This document shows, one piece after another, positions 39,590 through 47,780 of a stretch of 64,000 nt of DNA (positions are counted from its first letter, which is position 1; each line of letters opens with the position of its first letter). The notes below the pieces were generated by a model. The model was not told the origin of the DNA and did not search any database. It saw only the letters and a list, made by a program, of their open reading frames with translations. The DNA comes from Bacillota bacterium (GTDB lineage: Bacteria; Bacillota; Clostridia; Peptostreptococcales; Anaerovoracaceae): assembly GCA_016280485.1 (NCBI GenBank), contig JAEEGU010000051.1, forward strand, positions 62,001-126,000. Direction: 5' to 3'. A program made the position numbers and the translations under genes.

Positions 39590-39901
39590 ATGATTAACGA
39601 AAATGCTTACGAGCGAAAGGATCTCATTGTGATGCATAATACGGGTCGAGACAGTACCACCGGTTATGGCAAAGATAAGACACATCACTATTTCAGCGGC
39701 TATATGACTCCAAGCGGCGAAATTGAGCAGTCCGAGTGGCGACGTCTTGCTGAGGCCCTGGTCGCCCGTGAAGGCGGTGATGATGAATTGAAAGAGATTA
39801 TCGCCGGTGTCGAATCGCATTGTGCGTGGCTCCGTAATGATACGGAGAGACGGGATTATGCTCTGCAACTATACATGCACGGCGCAAAATCTCAGAGGTA
39901 G
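39590..39901 (+). CDS. Hypothetical protein, 103 aa
   Basis: TTAGGAG precedes the ATG. The protein is soluble, with a His-rich stretch (KDKTHHYFSGYM) and then a long charged helix region (about 47-80). Two genes with short gaps follow, so this looks like one operon. Confidence 0.68.
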   Translation: MINENAYERKDLIVMHNTGRDSTTGYGKDKTHHYFSGYMTPSGEIEQSEWRRLAEALVAREGGDDELKEIIAGVESHCAWLRNDTERRDYALQLYMHGAKSQR

Positions 39902-39906
39902 CAATT

Positions 39907-40332
39907 ATGTCGGAAATTCGGTTTCAGAGGCGTCTTCCCGGTGCGTGTCCGCAATACAAGAATTTCGTGATTCAGGATCGTTATATCGGTCGCAATCTGT
40001 ACGGAAACGACTGCTACGAGTATTCGCTGTTTTATAAAATTGATTTTGAGATTGTCCGCCGATTTCGAACAAGAAAGCAGGCATACCAATATCTAAGCGA
40101 TTTGACTGGCCTTAGTCGCTTAGATATAAAAATGGGCAGCGCCAGCATCATCCGCAACGATGGAGAATGCCTCGGTCTGATCTGGGGGAATACGATGTAT
40201 CGTCTTTACAAAAGAACCCGGGTAGTTGAGAGAAGACCTGTTGAGGACGAGCAAATCACCGGTTGGTTCGAGAAATTCTCGGAATGCTTGGCGGAGGCAA
40301 AGGAAATCATCAGGAGGGACGGTGTTTCATGA
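39907..40332 (+). CDS. Hypothetical protein, 141 aa
   Basis: AGAGGTAGC precedes the ATG. The protein is basic and soluble (KIDFEIVRRFRTRKQAYQYL around 45-65), with a conserved-looking LSRLDIKMGSASII turn. It overlaps the next gene by four bases, which supports translation. No known domain. Confidence 0.7.
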   Translation: MSEIRFQRRLPGACPQYKNFVIQDRYIGRNLYGNDCYEYSLFYKIDFEIVRRFRTRKQAYQYLSDLTGLSRLDIKMGSASIIRNDGECLGLIWGNTMYRLYKRTRVVERRPVEDEQITGWFEKFSECLAEAKEIIRRDGVS

Positions 40333-41213
40333 ACGATTGTTATGAGGACGAGAAAGGTGTTTTGCCCGGGAAACTGTCCGGCGTTCGGGTTTTGCCCTTC
40401 GAATGTAACGACCGTCCGATGTACGCTGTGTGGAACGAGGATACCGCATCGGAGGTCGAGCTTCAAAGGGAACTGCACCTCTACCCTTTCAGTTCCGATC
40501 CACGATTTCTATTCATCGAACAATCGACCTGGGATTGCATCTTTGGTACACCGAAAGGCTTAGAGCTCGCCGACAAGCCGCGCAAGGATTTCAACCAGAT
40601 TAACGAGAGTATATCGAAGGATTCAAAACACAATCCCAAAACGCCTTCCTATAAGCTGGAGTACGCAGCGTATATTTCATTGGTTCTCGCAATAGTTTCC
40701 CTTGCTGTTTATTTGGTCATATCTTCGACGAAATCCATTATTGGTTTCCCAAAAGTTGTTCTTTGCGCTCTCCCCTGCCTGTTTTTTACCCTGTCAATCG
40801 TTTTCGTCTTTATAGGACATTGGTATTTTGATTTTCACCCCAAGAAGCTGGAACGATGTGCATTCATCGCCAGGCGTATCGCTCATAATGTTGTTTCACA
40901 GTATGCCGGCCGTGGCAATGGCGATTATGAGATCGAGTTCTATTTGCCCTGCGTGGAATCCGTAATCGTTGTCCTGATCTATGGGATAATCAAGCCAATT
41001 CAGGTTGTCTCGGAAGAAGAAATCCTTGATCAAGTGATGATTATCCTATCTGGGCCGACGTACGATCTGCAAAATCTGTTGTACACCGAACACATCAATT
41101 ACAGCAAAATAGCAAAGGAAATGGAAGTTATTGGAAAACATTCAAAAAGTTATCTCGGCCATGTTTCGGAACTTGCACACCAGATTATAGCGGCATACCT
41201 GGAAAAAAGGTAG
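40329..41213 (+). CDS. Membrane protein, 294 aa
   Basis: The ATG at 40329 follows AGGAGGGACGG and overlaps the previous stop. The N-terminal soluble part (about 1-110) is followed by two TM segments (about 115-137 and 147-170) and a C-terminal soluble domain containing YGIIKPIQVV. The topology suggests both ends on the same side of the membrane. The family is unknown. Confidence 0.73.
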   Translation: MNDCYEDEKGVLPGKLSGVRVLPFECNDRPMYAVWNEDTASEVELQRELHLYPFSSDPRFLFIEQSTWDCIFGTPKGLELADKPRKDFNQINESISKDSKHNPKTPSYKLEYAAYISLVLAIVSLAVYLVISSTKSIIGFPKVVLCALPCLFFTLSIVFVFIGHWYFDFHPKKLERCAFIARRIAHNVVSQYAGRGNGDYEIEFYLPCVESVIVVLIYGIIKPIQVVSEEEILDQVMIILSGPTYDLQNLLYTEHINYSKIAKEMEVIGKHSKSYLGHVSELAHQIIAAYLEKR

Positions 41214-41303
41214 TATAATTCGTGGTGCGGTAAGTTGCATGATCGGGTTTGGCTGAAGTATTCCTTTAGACGCTATTTTCGATTTTTGAAGGTGAGATAG
41301 ATA

Positions 41304-41852
41304 ATGAATAGAAAAGCTACTACGGCATTCCTTTCGGACGTTCTGATCCGCACCAGGCTGTCCGGGATGGGAAAATATTGGGCAAAAGAGGTTTCCCTGG
41401 ATTATGGTTCGACGCAAGTGCGACGTATTGATTATCTCCAATTCTGTCCTGCACATCAAATAAGCATTGACGGAATTGAGAAGGGCAGTTTTATTGTCTA
41501 CGAGATTAAGTCATGCCTTGATGATATCTTCTCGGGAAACGGAGTGAATTTCGTAGCAGAAAAGAATTACATCGTAACGTCAATGGAAACGTGGAAGCGT
41601 CTGATTCCCAAATATCAAAATGGAGATTTAACCAAACACATCAAGGAGCACAATCCGCCTGGCTCCGGCCATTTTGGGATCATGGTTGCCGTGCCGGATC
41701 ATCGTACACCTGAGGAAGAGTTTGAGTCGCCAACGCCACTCGATCAACCTGGCATATCGTGGAAATTGGTCGTAGTGGTTCCCTGTCGGGATGGCCATAG
41801 AAAACGGTCTATGTCGGAGCTGCTGTTTTGTATGCTGCGAGCAGGCCATTGA
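41304..41852 (+). CDS. MmcB/PD-(D/E)XK-like nuclease-family protein
   Basis: This 182-aa protein has the order of a PD-(D/E)XK nuclease core: RRIDYLQF (Asp at about 39), a strand-turn, then FIVYEIKSCLDD, where the E-x-K motif sits at about 65-67. GNGVNFVAEKNYIV follows, a pattern seen in MmcB-like DNA-repair proteins and phage nucleases. DNA cleavage or binding is inferred. GAAGGTGAG precedes the ATG. It probably shares an operon with the DUF5348 gene. Confidence 0.65.
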   Translation: MNRKATTAFLSDVLIRTRLSGMGKYWAKEVSLDYGSTQVRRIDYLQFCPAHQISIDGIEKGSFIVYEIKSCLDDIFSGNGVNFVAEKNYIVTSMETWKRLIPKYQNGDLTKHIKEHNPPGSGHFGIMVAVPDHRTPEEEFESPTPLDQPGISWKLVVVVPCRDGHRKRSMSELLFCMLRAGH

Positions 41853-41866
41853 TGGGGGGTATAAAA

Positions 41867-42079
41867 ATGGAAGGACAACTGAAATATAATTATATCACAG
41901 ACCGTTTTGAGTTGAATGGGCAAGAACTGCACTGTGGTAATGCCTTGGAGGTGCTGATCGAGGACGGCGTTTCCGGAAAGCCAGAATGGGTTTGGACCAG
42001 AATCGAACACAACGATACTGGGTGGTATCTCGTTGGCCTCCGCAGCTACCAAATTGACGGGCTTTTCGCCCGAGTATAA
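41867..42079 (+). CDS. DUF5348 family protein, 70 aa
   Basis: The ATG at 41867 follows GGGGGGT. The sequence pattern (ITDRFELNGQELHCGNALEV, then WTRIEHNDTGWYLVGL) is that of DUF5348, a small beta-rich family found in Clostridia conjugative elements. Its function is unknown. Confidence 0.8.
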   Translation: MEGQLKYNYITDRFELNGQELHCGNALEVLIEDGVSGKPEWVWTRIEHNDTGWYLVGLRSYQIDGLFARV

Positions 42080-42100
42080 CAAATAACGCTTATGACGAAT

Positions 42101-42145
42101 AAAACCGCTCCAGGAGCTTCAACGAGGCCCTTGAAGCGGTTTTAC
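42101..42145 (+). terminator. Terminator after the DUF5348 gene
   Basis: Outer arms AAAACCGCT and AGCGGTTTT enclose an inner CTTCAA/TTGAAG; a T-rich ACTTTTG follows. Confidence 0.7.
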
Positions 42146-42233
42146 TTTTGCCGGAATTTTTTGAGGAACAGTATTTGATTAGCTCCAGCGACCATGCTCA
42201 TTGGGATTTTTGCTCCAAAAGGAAAAAATAAGG

Positions 42234-42262
42234 TTGACATTTCTATCCTTCCGCGGTAGACT
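42234..42262 (+). promoter_or_regulatory. Promoter of the 35-aa gene
   Basis: TTGACA (42234-42239), 17 bp, TAGACT (42257-42262). About 200 bases of leader follow; they hold an SD (AGGAGG) before a 3-codon frame (ATG at 42332), possibly a leader peptide, and nothing else convincing. Confidence 0.6.
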
Positions 42263-42479
42263 GCTATAGACCTTTTGAGATAGTGGCAATACGGCACAGA
42301 TTATTATATTTTTAGGAGGTGTGTTTTCTCAATGGCACCGTAGAAACCGATGACCAATGATCTGAAAATGCACTGCGTTATATACGCCAATTGTACACGC
42401 ATTCAAGCGGATTGTTGATCGTCACTGGCCTGCTCAACTTTCTATCATTTGTGAGAGCTGACACGAAAGGAGTAATGAT

Positions 42480-42587
42480 ATGCACAATCCGAAGGACCTT
42501 CCCTCGCTGACTGACGAACAGTATATCGAGTTCGTAGAGAACCGCTTTGGCGAATTCGATCCCGACGAGGATCAGAATCATACTTAG
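42480..42587 (+). CDS. Small acidic protein, 35 aa
   Basis: GAAAGGAG lies seven bases before the ATG, and a strong terminator follows the stop codon. The product is acidic (SLTDEQYIEFVENRFGEFD). No family is recognised. SD, promoter and terminator together support a real gene. Confidence 0.6.
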   Translation: MHNPKDLPSLTDEQYIEFVENRFGEFDPDEDQNHT

Positions 42588-42592
42588 TCTCC

Positions 42593-42638
42593 AAAAACTG
42601 CTCCAGGAGTCTTCTCGTGGCTCCTGGGGCAGTTTTTA
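42593..42638 (+). terminator. Strong intrinsic terminator
   Basis: AAACTGCTCCAGGAG / CTCCTGGGGCAGTTT with a CTTCTCGTGG-type loop, followed by TTATT. Confidence 0.9.
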
Positions 42639-42660
42639 TTTGGTTTTAACCTTCCCAATG

Positions 42661-42738
42661 GAAAAAGTTGTCCCCCGGGGAAAGGAACCCGGGGGACTGT
42701 GAAAGGATGTGATGAAACGAACTCTTGCGTTCTCCTGT
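42661..42738 (-). ncRNA. Candidate small RNA, about 80 nt
   Basis: A minus-strand promoter TTGACA (42769-42774), 18 bp, TATAAT (42745-42750) reads about 75 bases into a perfect 10-bp hairpin GTCCCCCGGG/CCCGGGGGAC (42670-42697) followed by AACTTTTTC. No ORF is present. The layout is that of a stand-alone trans-acting sRNA. Target unknown. Confidence 0.65.
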
Positions 42739-42792
42739 GAGACTATTATATCATGTGTCCGCGGATTTTGTCAAGATTTGCATACACCCTTC

Positions 42793-42821
42793 TTGACAAC
42801 CTTCCTTCATATGAATATGAT
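42793..42821 (+). promoter_or_regulatory. Promoter of the 150-aa gene
   Basis: TTGACA (42793-42798), 17 bp, TATGAT (42816-42821). It is divergent from the sRNA promoter 20 bases away. Confidence 0.72.
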
Positions 42822-42851
42822 TATCATAAGATGTATCAGGAGGTAATTGTC

Positions 42852-43304
42852 ATGTTTGCTGATGAATTGAGGAACTTGAATGCTCACCCGTACTATGAAG
42901 TTGTTTGTGAAATAGCTGGAAGTATGGTTTATTATTTCAAAAATCGTTGCACCGCTGAAGCTTCACTGGGTCGAAAAACATGTACTGCATTGGGAGAGTG
43001 TTTTTCGTCCGATGATTTTAGAGATACAGAAATCGCAGAGTTTAGCGGTGAAGCACGTGAGTATAATTCCTTTTATTCCAAGTTATCCCAAAAAGTACCG
43101 AGAAATTATATTGATGTCGTATATGCTGAGGTAGTTGAAGAGCTTCAAAAGCGGTTATCGACAGAAGGGTTTTTAGCGGTTTCTGTTAAAAAGAATATTT
43201 GTCAGAAAAAGAGGAAAGATCCGGTTTATGTTTTTGGGCGCAGGATTGCCTGGAAAACTGTCCCCTATGAATCGAAAACTATCTCGATCAGTGTGAGTTG
43301 GTAA
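42852..43304 (+). CDS. Hypothetical protein, 150 aa
   Basis: The ATG at 42852 follows TCAGGAGG. This is a soluble protein with three Cys in the first half (CEIAG, NRCTAEA, KTCTALGECF) and a basic C-terminus. No known family. It is monocistronic, with promoter and terminator. Confidence 0.72.
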   Translation: MFADELRNLNAHPYYEVVCEIAGSMVYYFKNRCTAEASLGRKTCTALGECFSSDDFRDTEIAEFSGEAREYNSFYSKLSQKVPRNYIDVVYAEVVEELQKRLSTEGFLAVSVKKNICQKKRKDPVYVFGRRIAWKTVPYESKTISISVSW

Positions 43305-43359
43305 CTTTACTTAAACTGAAATCCGCATATCTTTTGAGCTAAATTTATCCAAAGACTAC

Positions 43360-43398
43360 GGCCAGCCCTCTCGCTTGTGGAAGGCTGGCCGCTTTTTG
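43360..43398 (+). terminator. Terminator
   Basis: GGCCAGCC/GGCTGGCC (43360-43390) followed by GCTTTTTG. The stem is a variant of the GGGCCAGCC hairpin seen at 13073, 47581 and 47781. The next 120 bases contain no clear gene. Confidence 0.85.
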
Positions 43399-43523
43399 CG
43401 CATTATTGGGTCATGACGGCTTCGGCGCAGTCTACGCTCAACACTCTGATCTGCCGGTTCACATGAATGACGGCGCCGAATACCGGGCAAATGTGCCTAA
43501 TGCTGCGGTTGCGGCTGGCAGAT

Positions 43524-44426
43524 TTATTCTAAAGGAATTGTGCTGCATTTTCCTGTGTGAGCATATTCTTCTGCTCTTTTTCTGCAAGCGATTTCGAATT
43601 TTCGGATAACGGACTTAAATTCATCGGGAAGGAAAGGGTCTATGTGATTCTCCTCAATAATCCTCTCACAGACCTTGGGCAGTTTATCTCTGGGAAACTC
43701 TTTGACCAGACCGTTTTCTTGACAGTTTACCCGATAGAACGCCCAGGCAATCCCGCCGGTAATCGCTCCCAGCGTGTCGGAATCACCGCCGAGGGAAACA
43801 GCGTTCCGGATCGCGTCCTCATAATCCGTTGACTCCAAAAACGCAGTAATAGCCTGCGGGACGGAGCCCTGACAGGTCACGTCAAATCCGTACGTTGGTC
43901 GTATTTGATCGAGCGTCTTTGAGAGAGGATAATAGTGGTCACGGATATAGCCAGCGATCGACTCCTTATCATACCCGGACTTTGCAAGAAACACGGCTGC
44001 AGCGGTTGCTTCTGCTCCCCTTATCCCCTCCGGATGATTGTGCGTGACTTCTGCGGAAGCTCTGGCGAGAGAAACAGCTTCCTCAAGCGTTACAGCTATT
44101 AACCCGCAGGGCGACACACGCATGGCGGATCCATTTCCGTATGAATAGTAGGGCTCCGGATTATCAGAGAAAATCCAGGAATGAAACATGCCTCCGTAGC
44201 CCAGATTCGGATAACTGCGGCCGATTCGCTGCATCTCTTTAACCAAGAGCCGTTTGAAAGGCTTCTTTTCTTCTAAACTACGCAGAATGGCGTTCGCAAC
44301 AGCTACGGTCATGCCTGTGTCATCTGTGATGCTACAGGATTCGGTCACAAAAGCGAAATTCTTTGTCTTTATGCCCTGAAACTCAAATCTGCTGCCAACA
44401 ATATCTCCGATAATTGCTCCGTACAT
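43524..44426 (-). CDS. ADP-ribosylglycohydrolase (DraG/ARH family)
   Basis: This 300-aa protein has the family motifs: N-terminal GAIIGDIVGSRFE, TDDTGMT with metal-binding T34-D35-D36, the central HNHPEGIRGAEATA and the C-terminal GGDSDTLGAITGG. ARH enzymes use two divalent metals to remove ADP-ribose from arginine, serine or other acceptors. It could reverse modification by the PARP encoded at 2547-4022, but the two genes are 40 kb apart and the link is inference. The length is standard for the family. The SD (GCGAGGG) is weak. Confidence 0.92.
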   Translation of the reverse strand: MYGAIIGDIVGSRFEFQGIKTKNFAFVTESCSITDDTGMTVAVANAILRSLEEKKPFKRLLVKEMQRIGRSYPNLGYGGMFHSWIFSDNPEPYYSYGNGSAMRVSPCGLIAVTLEEAVSLARASAEVTHNHPEGIRGAEATAAAVFLAKSGYDKESIAGYIRDHYYPLSKTLDQIRPTYGFDVTCQGSVPQAITAFLESTDYEDAIRNAVSLGGDSDTLGAITGGIAWAFYRVNCQENGLVKEFPRDKLPKVCERIIEENHIDPFLPDEFKSVIRKFEIACRKRAEEYAHTGKCSTIPLE

Positions 44427-44507
44427 GATATAAAACCCTCGCTTGTATTTACAGTCAGATTATTTGGCAGGGACCACGAGACGGCTCCAGGTTCGATTAT
44501 TGTGAGA

Positions 44508-45500
44508 TCAGGGAGTCAGTTTAATGATTTCCTCGAAGATTTCGTCTGCTGACCAGTCCTCGCTGTCGTGTACTCTGAAGGTCAACTCAATTTCCTCAAC
44601 GGTAGTGATACCATTTTCCTCAAAGGAGGAACTGAGCCAGTTCATATTTTCAAACGAGGCTTTTCCCGGAGCGACAGTGGTGGCAAAAAGCGGATCGCAC
44701 ATAAAACCGTTCACGGATACATCTTTTACGCTGAACATCAGATAATTGTCAGTCTTGTTGATCAGGTAAAGATCCGCCGTATAGCCCCAGAGGTCGTCAA
44801 CCCTGTAGCCGGTGACGATAATGGAAATTTGGTCATTATCCACGATCACCGTATCCGTTGACTGCTGCGCACGGACATAGTTCTCGGCTTTGTCTTTGCC
44901 AAGGGGATAAATATGGACGATTTCCTCTGCCACGTCGTCCGCACGCCAGTCGTCCGCATCGTGGACCCGAAGGTGCAGTTCGATATCAGTGAATTCACCC
45001 AACAGCTCTTCCTTTTGATTATCCATGAAACTGATTTTTTCATTAGCTTTTTTCCCTGGTGCGACTTTTGTGGCAAAAAGCGGGTCCCAGACAACACCAT
45101 TTACGGCGCCGTCTTTCACTGAGTACATGAAGGTTTTGTCTGAGGACTTGTTTTCCAGATAGACGGTTAACGTATATCCCCAGATATTATCCAGCTCGAT
45201 TCCGGTGATCTTCACGGTGCAGTAGTCATTGTCTATTGCGACAACTTCTTCAAATACAGCCGGAGGTTCTGTCGGTGCGGGTTCTGGCTTCACCGGTTCT
45301 GTTTTGATTGGCTCCGCAGGTTTATATGCGTTATCCTGGGAGGGCGGCTGATTGGCCTGCTGCTGCGCTTTCGTCGTGGTCGGCGTGGTCGACGTGGTCG
45401 GTGTGTTAGGCGTGTCAGCCTTTTGGGATCCGGTGGTATTGCAGCCTACCAAAGCAAAAATCAGCAACGCGACAAGCAAAAGTGCAAACGTCCGTCTCAT
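44508..45500 (-). CDS. Lipoprotein with two copies of one beta-domain, 330 aa
   Basis: AAAGGAGG precedes the ATG. The lipobox is LVGC at about 17-20. A Thr/Pro/Glu linker follows (about 25-85). Two related domains of about 110 residues follow. Both read WGYT, LYL or VYL-x-NK, a VNGxxxDPLFAT-VAPGK core and a closing LxFRVHD-DW-AD-(V/I)xEEI. They look like extracellular immunoglobulin-like folds that arose by duplication. Ligand unknown. Confidence 0.85.
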   Translation of the reverse strand: MRRTFALLLVALLIFALVGCNTTGSQKADTPNTPTTSTTPTTTKAQQQANQPPSQDNAYKPAEPIKTEPVKPEPAPTEPPAVFEEVVAIDNDYCTVKITGIELDNIWGYTLTVYLENKSSDKTFMYSVKDGAVNGVVWDPLFATKVAPGKKANEKISFMDNQKEELLGEFTDIELHLRVHDADDWRADDVAEEIVHIYPLGKDKAENYVRAQQSTDTVIVDNDQISIIVTGYRVDDLWGYTADLYLINKTDNYLMFSVKDVSVNGFMCDPLFATTVAPGKASFENMNWLSSSFEENGITTVEEIELTFRVHDSEDWSADEIFEEIIKLTP

Positions 45501-45558
45501 TACGGTATTCCTCCTTTGTCGTGATTTGTTTTACCGGCGACATGTCGCCCTTAATTTC

Positions 45559-45587
45559 AATATACACCCATGCGAGAGAATTGGCAA
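45559..45587 (-). promoter_or_regulatory. Promoter of the two-domain lipoprotein gene
   Basis: TTGCCA (45582-45587), 17 bp, TATATT (45559-45564), just after the stop codon region of the upstream gene. A palindrome GGCGACATGTCGCC lies in the leader. Confidence 0.7.
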
Positions 45588-45598
45588 TACGTTTATGA

Positions 45599-46453
45599 TT
45601 ATTCTTTTTCTTTCCCGTCGGTCAGCGGAATCCCGTGCTCTATCGCATATTTGCCGGCCTTCGTCGCTTCGTTGGCCAGAAAAACCACATTCGGGCTGTC
45701 TTCAAACGCATCGTCGGCAATCACCTGGGTCTGGGCTCGAAGCTCAACGGTCGTCAGATTCGGGCAATCCGCAAAAGCCCCGGAATCAATTTGATAAGCG
45801 CTGGACAGCTTAACGGTTTCCAGCCCGGAGCCTCGGAACGCATCCTCTTCGATCAAAGGAAGGCTCGAAAGGAATGTCAAATTCTTCAGCGAACTGGTTC
45901 CAGCAAACCCCCGTTTCCCGACCTCGTGGATACCCCAGTTTCCGTTGATGACTGAAAGACTCTCGCAGCCTTCAAAGGCGCCTTCCCTGATGGTGGAAAG
46001 GTAGCCGGAATGTGTCACTTCCCGGAGGTTCCTGCAGTCGGCGAAGCAGTAATCCCCTATTGTTTTAACACCTCGCGGTATTACGACTGTCTCCATGTCT
46101 TTTCCACGGAATACTTCCGGCGCAATCTCCGTGATGTACAACTTATCGTATTTCTCTGGGATCACCACGTCTTTTTCATTACCGTTGTACGACGTGATGA
46201 TTACGTTTCCCCCAAATTCAAATACGGCGCCGAACCCGCCTCCTATGTCGACTTCTTCTCCCTCTTCTCCGGCGGCAATGTAGGAGGAAACCCTTTGATT
46301 GAATTCCTTTTGTTCCTGATGCCTCATTTCCTTGGCGGTCTCTTTTTCATTCTTCAAAATGATCACGAGCAGCAGAAACACGATTCCAATTAAAATAATT
46401 GCGAAAATTGCCGCGCCGCGGCTGCCGATACTTTTTTGACCCTTATTACCCAC
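45599..46453 (-). CDS. BspA-like leucine-rich repeat membrane protein, 284 aa
   Basis: The GTG at 46453 follows GGAGGAAA; it overlaps the upstream stop by eight bases. One TM segment at about residues 14-35 is followed by a charged linker and BspA-type repeats (ITEIAPEVFRG, VVIPRGVKTIGDYCFADC, LREV, IREGAFEGCESL and so on), which form a right-handed LRR. Such proteins are often surface adhesins; here the repeats probably face outside while the short N-terminus stays in the cytoplasm. Confidence 0.85.
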   Translation of the reverse strand: MGNKGQKSIGSRGAAIFAIILIGIVFLLLVIILKNEKETAKEMRHQEQKEFNQRVSSYIAAGEEGEEVDIGGGFGAVFEFGGNVIITSYNGNEKDVVIPEKYDKLYITEIAPEVFRGKDMETVVIPRGVKTIGDYCFADCRNLREVTHSGYLSTIREGAFEGCESLSVINGNWGIHEVGKRGFAGTSSLKNLTFLSSLPLIEEDAFRGSGLETVKLSSAYQIDSGAFADCPNLTTVELRAQTQVIADDAFEDSPNVVFLANEATKAGKYAIEHGIPLTDGKEKE

Positions 46454-47084
46454 GTATCTTTCCTCCGTCGTCAAGCCATTTCTGGCCAAAGGATTTGCTT
46501 ATCAGTTCCAGCGTTTTACTCCTCTTTTCACTGTATGTCGTAACCGGCATTTCAAAGAGCGCGAGCTGATCGATCGACGGGAATTCCTCCTCCACTCGGG
46601 CCTGCTCCGCTTCCGCCTGGGTAATCACAGGGGGCTCCCCGCCGCAGAGATGATGCAGATTGATTCCGTCGTCCAGCAGATAGAAGCCAAGCAAAAAACG
46701 ATGGCACTCGCGGAAATCATTTTGATACCCAAGCAGGCAGCTCCGGTAATCACGCTCGATGCCGGAACTGAGCTTTTTTGAGCAGGTCGTAAACGCCAGG
46801 GAGTGCCTGTATTTTTCAAGGTCAACATACCCTTTTGAGCAGAGGAACCTTCGATCGGTTACGTCCAAGGAAAACCCGTCCGTATAGTCCCGGTAGTGCA
46901 GGTTTGAAAGGTAGAAAAGCTCTCGAAGGGCGGTCTTCCCTGCCCTGGGCGTCGTCTCAATCTCTGCCTTATTTCGTACATCAATCACACACTGGATCCC
47001 GTAGGATTTCAGGACTGTAATCAGGTAACTGTAGTCCTGAAAGGCCTCAATTCCACAGGTGAAAACGATCCCGTTCCCCGGCAT
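46446..47084 (-). CDS. DUF488 family protein
   Basis: The visible DUF488 features are GIQCVIDVRN at about 30, a helix with LRELFYLSN, and CLLGYQNDFRECHRFLLGFYLL followed by HH near 135-150. DUF488 proteins are small enzymes or nucleic-acid-related factors of unknown activity, with conserved Cys/His. I take the ATG at 47084; a GTG at 47096 is an alternative. It leads a two-gene unit with the BspA-like gene, and has a consensus promoter. Confidence 0.82.
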   Translation of the reverse strand: MPGNGIVFTCGIEAFQDYSYLITVLKSYGIQCVIDVRNKAEIETTPRAGKTALRELFYLSNLHYRDYTDGFSLDVTDRRFLCSKGYVDLEKYRHSLAFTTCSKKLSSGIERDYRSCLLGYQNDFRECHRFLLGFYLLDDGINLHHLCGGEPPVITQAEAEQARVEEEFPSIDQLALFEMPVTTYSEKRSKTLELISKSFGQKWLDDGGKIRG

Positions 47085-47140
47085 TTCGCACGCCACCCTT
47101 CCCTTTTTATAGTGTTTTTTCCCGTATCAATTACGTCACA

Positions 47141-47169
47141 ATTATATAGTATATCTATTAACTTGTCAA
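47141..47169 (-). promoter_or_regulatory. Promoter of the DUF488 gene
   Basis: TTGACA (47164-47169), 17 bp, TATAAT (47141-47146). Confidence 0.85.
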
Positions 47170-47267
47170 CTTTGCGAGGATCTGCGAAATGCACGTTCTT
47201 CCTGAATTCTCCGAAGAAAACCAAAATCGCTGCTTCTCGACCACGTCGAAAAACAGCGATTTCAGAG

Positions 47268-47296
47268 TTGACACCATGGGTAATTTTTAGTAGAAT
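47268..47296 (+). promoter_or_regulatory. Promoter of the type I toxin
   Basis: TTGACA (47268-47273), 17 bp, TAGAAT (47291-47296). The leader then has CCTCCCGGAGACGGAGG, which can fold. Confidence 0.72.
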
Positions 47297-47363
47297 AATG
47301 CCGAAGCCTCCCGGAGACGGAGGCGGCTCCCCTTTCTGACGTACAGGAAGGGAGGTGATCCGT

Positions 47364-47453
47364 ATGACGATTACGCTCTCTGAACTCTTTCAGCTCGGCA
47401 CGCTTATCGTTGCGGTCATTACCTTGATCCATAACTGGAACAAGAAAAAGTAG
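47364..47453 (+). CDS. Holin-like type I toxin peptide, 29 aa
   Basis: GGGAGGTG lies at good spacing before the ATG. The peptide is one hydrophobic helix (LFQLGTLIVAVITLIHNW) with a Lys-rich end (NKKK). This is the pattern of the Firmicutes 'putative holin-like toxin' (TxpA-type) family, which kills by inserting into the membrane. An antisense RNA overlaps its 3' end, which is typical for type I modules. Confidence 0.85.
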   Translation: MTITLSELFQLGTLIVAVITLIHNWNKKK

Positions 47454-47525
47454 CCGCCATCCACTCTCACACGGCAGCGGCTACTTATCGCAGATAGGGG
47501 TCGCCGCCTCTCGTTGGCTTCCTCT
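47440..47525 (-). ncRNA. RatA-like antisense antitoxin RNA
   Basis: Promoter TTGACA (47555-47560), 17 bp, TACAAT (47532-47537) on the minus strand. The RNA of about 85 nt ends in AAGTAGCCGC/GCGGCTACTT (47448-47486) followed by TTTCTTG. The terminator lies over the last codons of the toxin gene, so base pairing would cover the 3' end of the toxin mRNA. Confidence 0.8.
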
Positions 47526-47580
47526 GACCGTATTGTACACCGATTGACTCAGGTTGTCAATACTTCTCAGAGAAAATTCC

Positions 47581-47611
47581 GGGCCAGCCTTCGGGCTGGC
47601 CCAATTTTTTT
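47581..47611 (+). repeat. Repeated terminator hairpin, copy 2
   Basis: GGGCCAGCC-TTCG-GGCTGGCCC followed by AATTTTTTT and then TTCGCTTATTACG. The same string recurs at 47781-47826, and the hairpin core also at 13073. Confidence 0.85.
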
Positions 47612-47653
47612 CGCTTATTACGGGTTATACATAGCTGGAATAAAACGAAGTAG
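47612..47653 (+). pseudogene. 3' remnant of a second holin-like toxin
   Basis: The frame ending at 47653 reads LLRVIHSWNKTK, matching the end of the intact toxin (ITLIHNWNKKK). The 5' part and start codon have been replaced by the repeated terminator hairpin. The toxin copy is dead. Confidence 0.75.
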
Positions 47654-47722
47654 CCGCTCTCCCAGCCAAAGAGTGTCGGCTACTTCAACACACGAAGAAC
47701 GCCGTCTTCTGAGGCTTCCTCT
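47640..47722 (-). ncRNA. Second, orphan antitoxin RNA
   Basis: Promoter TTGACA (47752-47757), 17 bp, CATAAT (47729-47734). The RNA keeps the CAGAGGAAGCC start region and the AAGTAGCCG/CGGCTACTT terminator seen in the first copy, although its toxin is truncated. Confidence 0.7.
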
Positions 47723-47780
47723 GGTTGTATTATGCACCTTCCTTCAGAAGTTGTCAATATAAACCGGGAGAAAAAGTTTC

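Noticed and set aside
43406..43609. Possible 67-codon plus-strand gene (TTG start)
   Set aside because: The first 40 codons look somewhat protein-like, but there is no SD and the end overlaps the ADP-ribosylglycohydrolase gene; at most a gene fragment.
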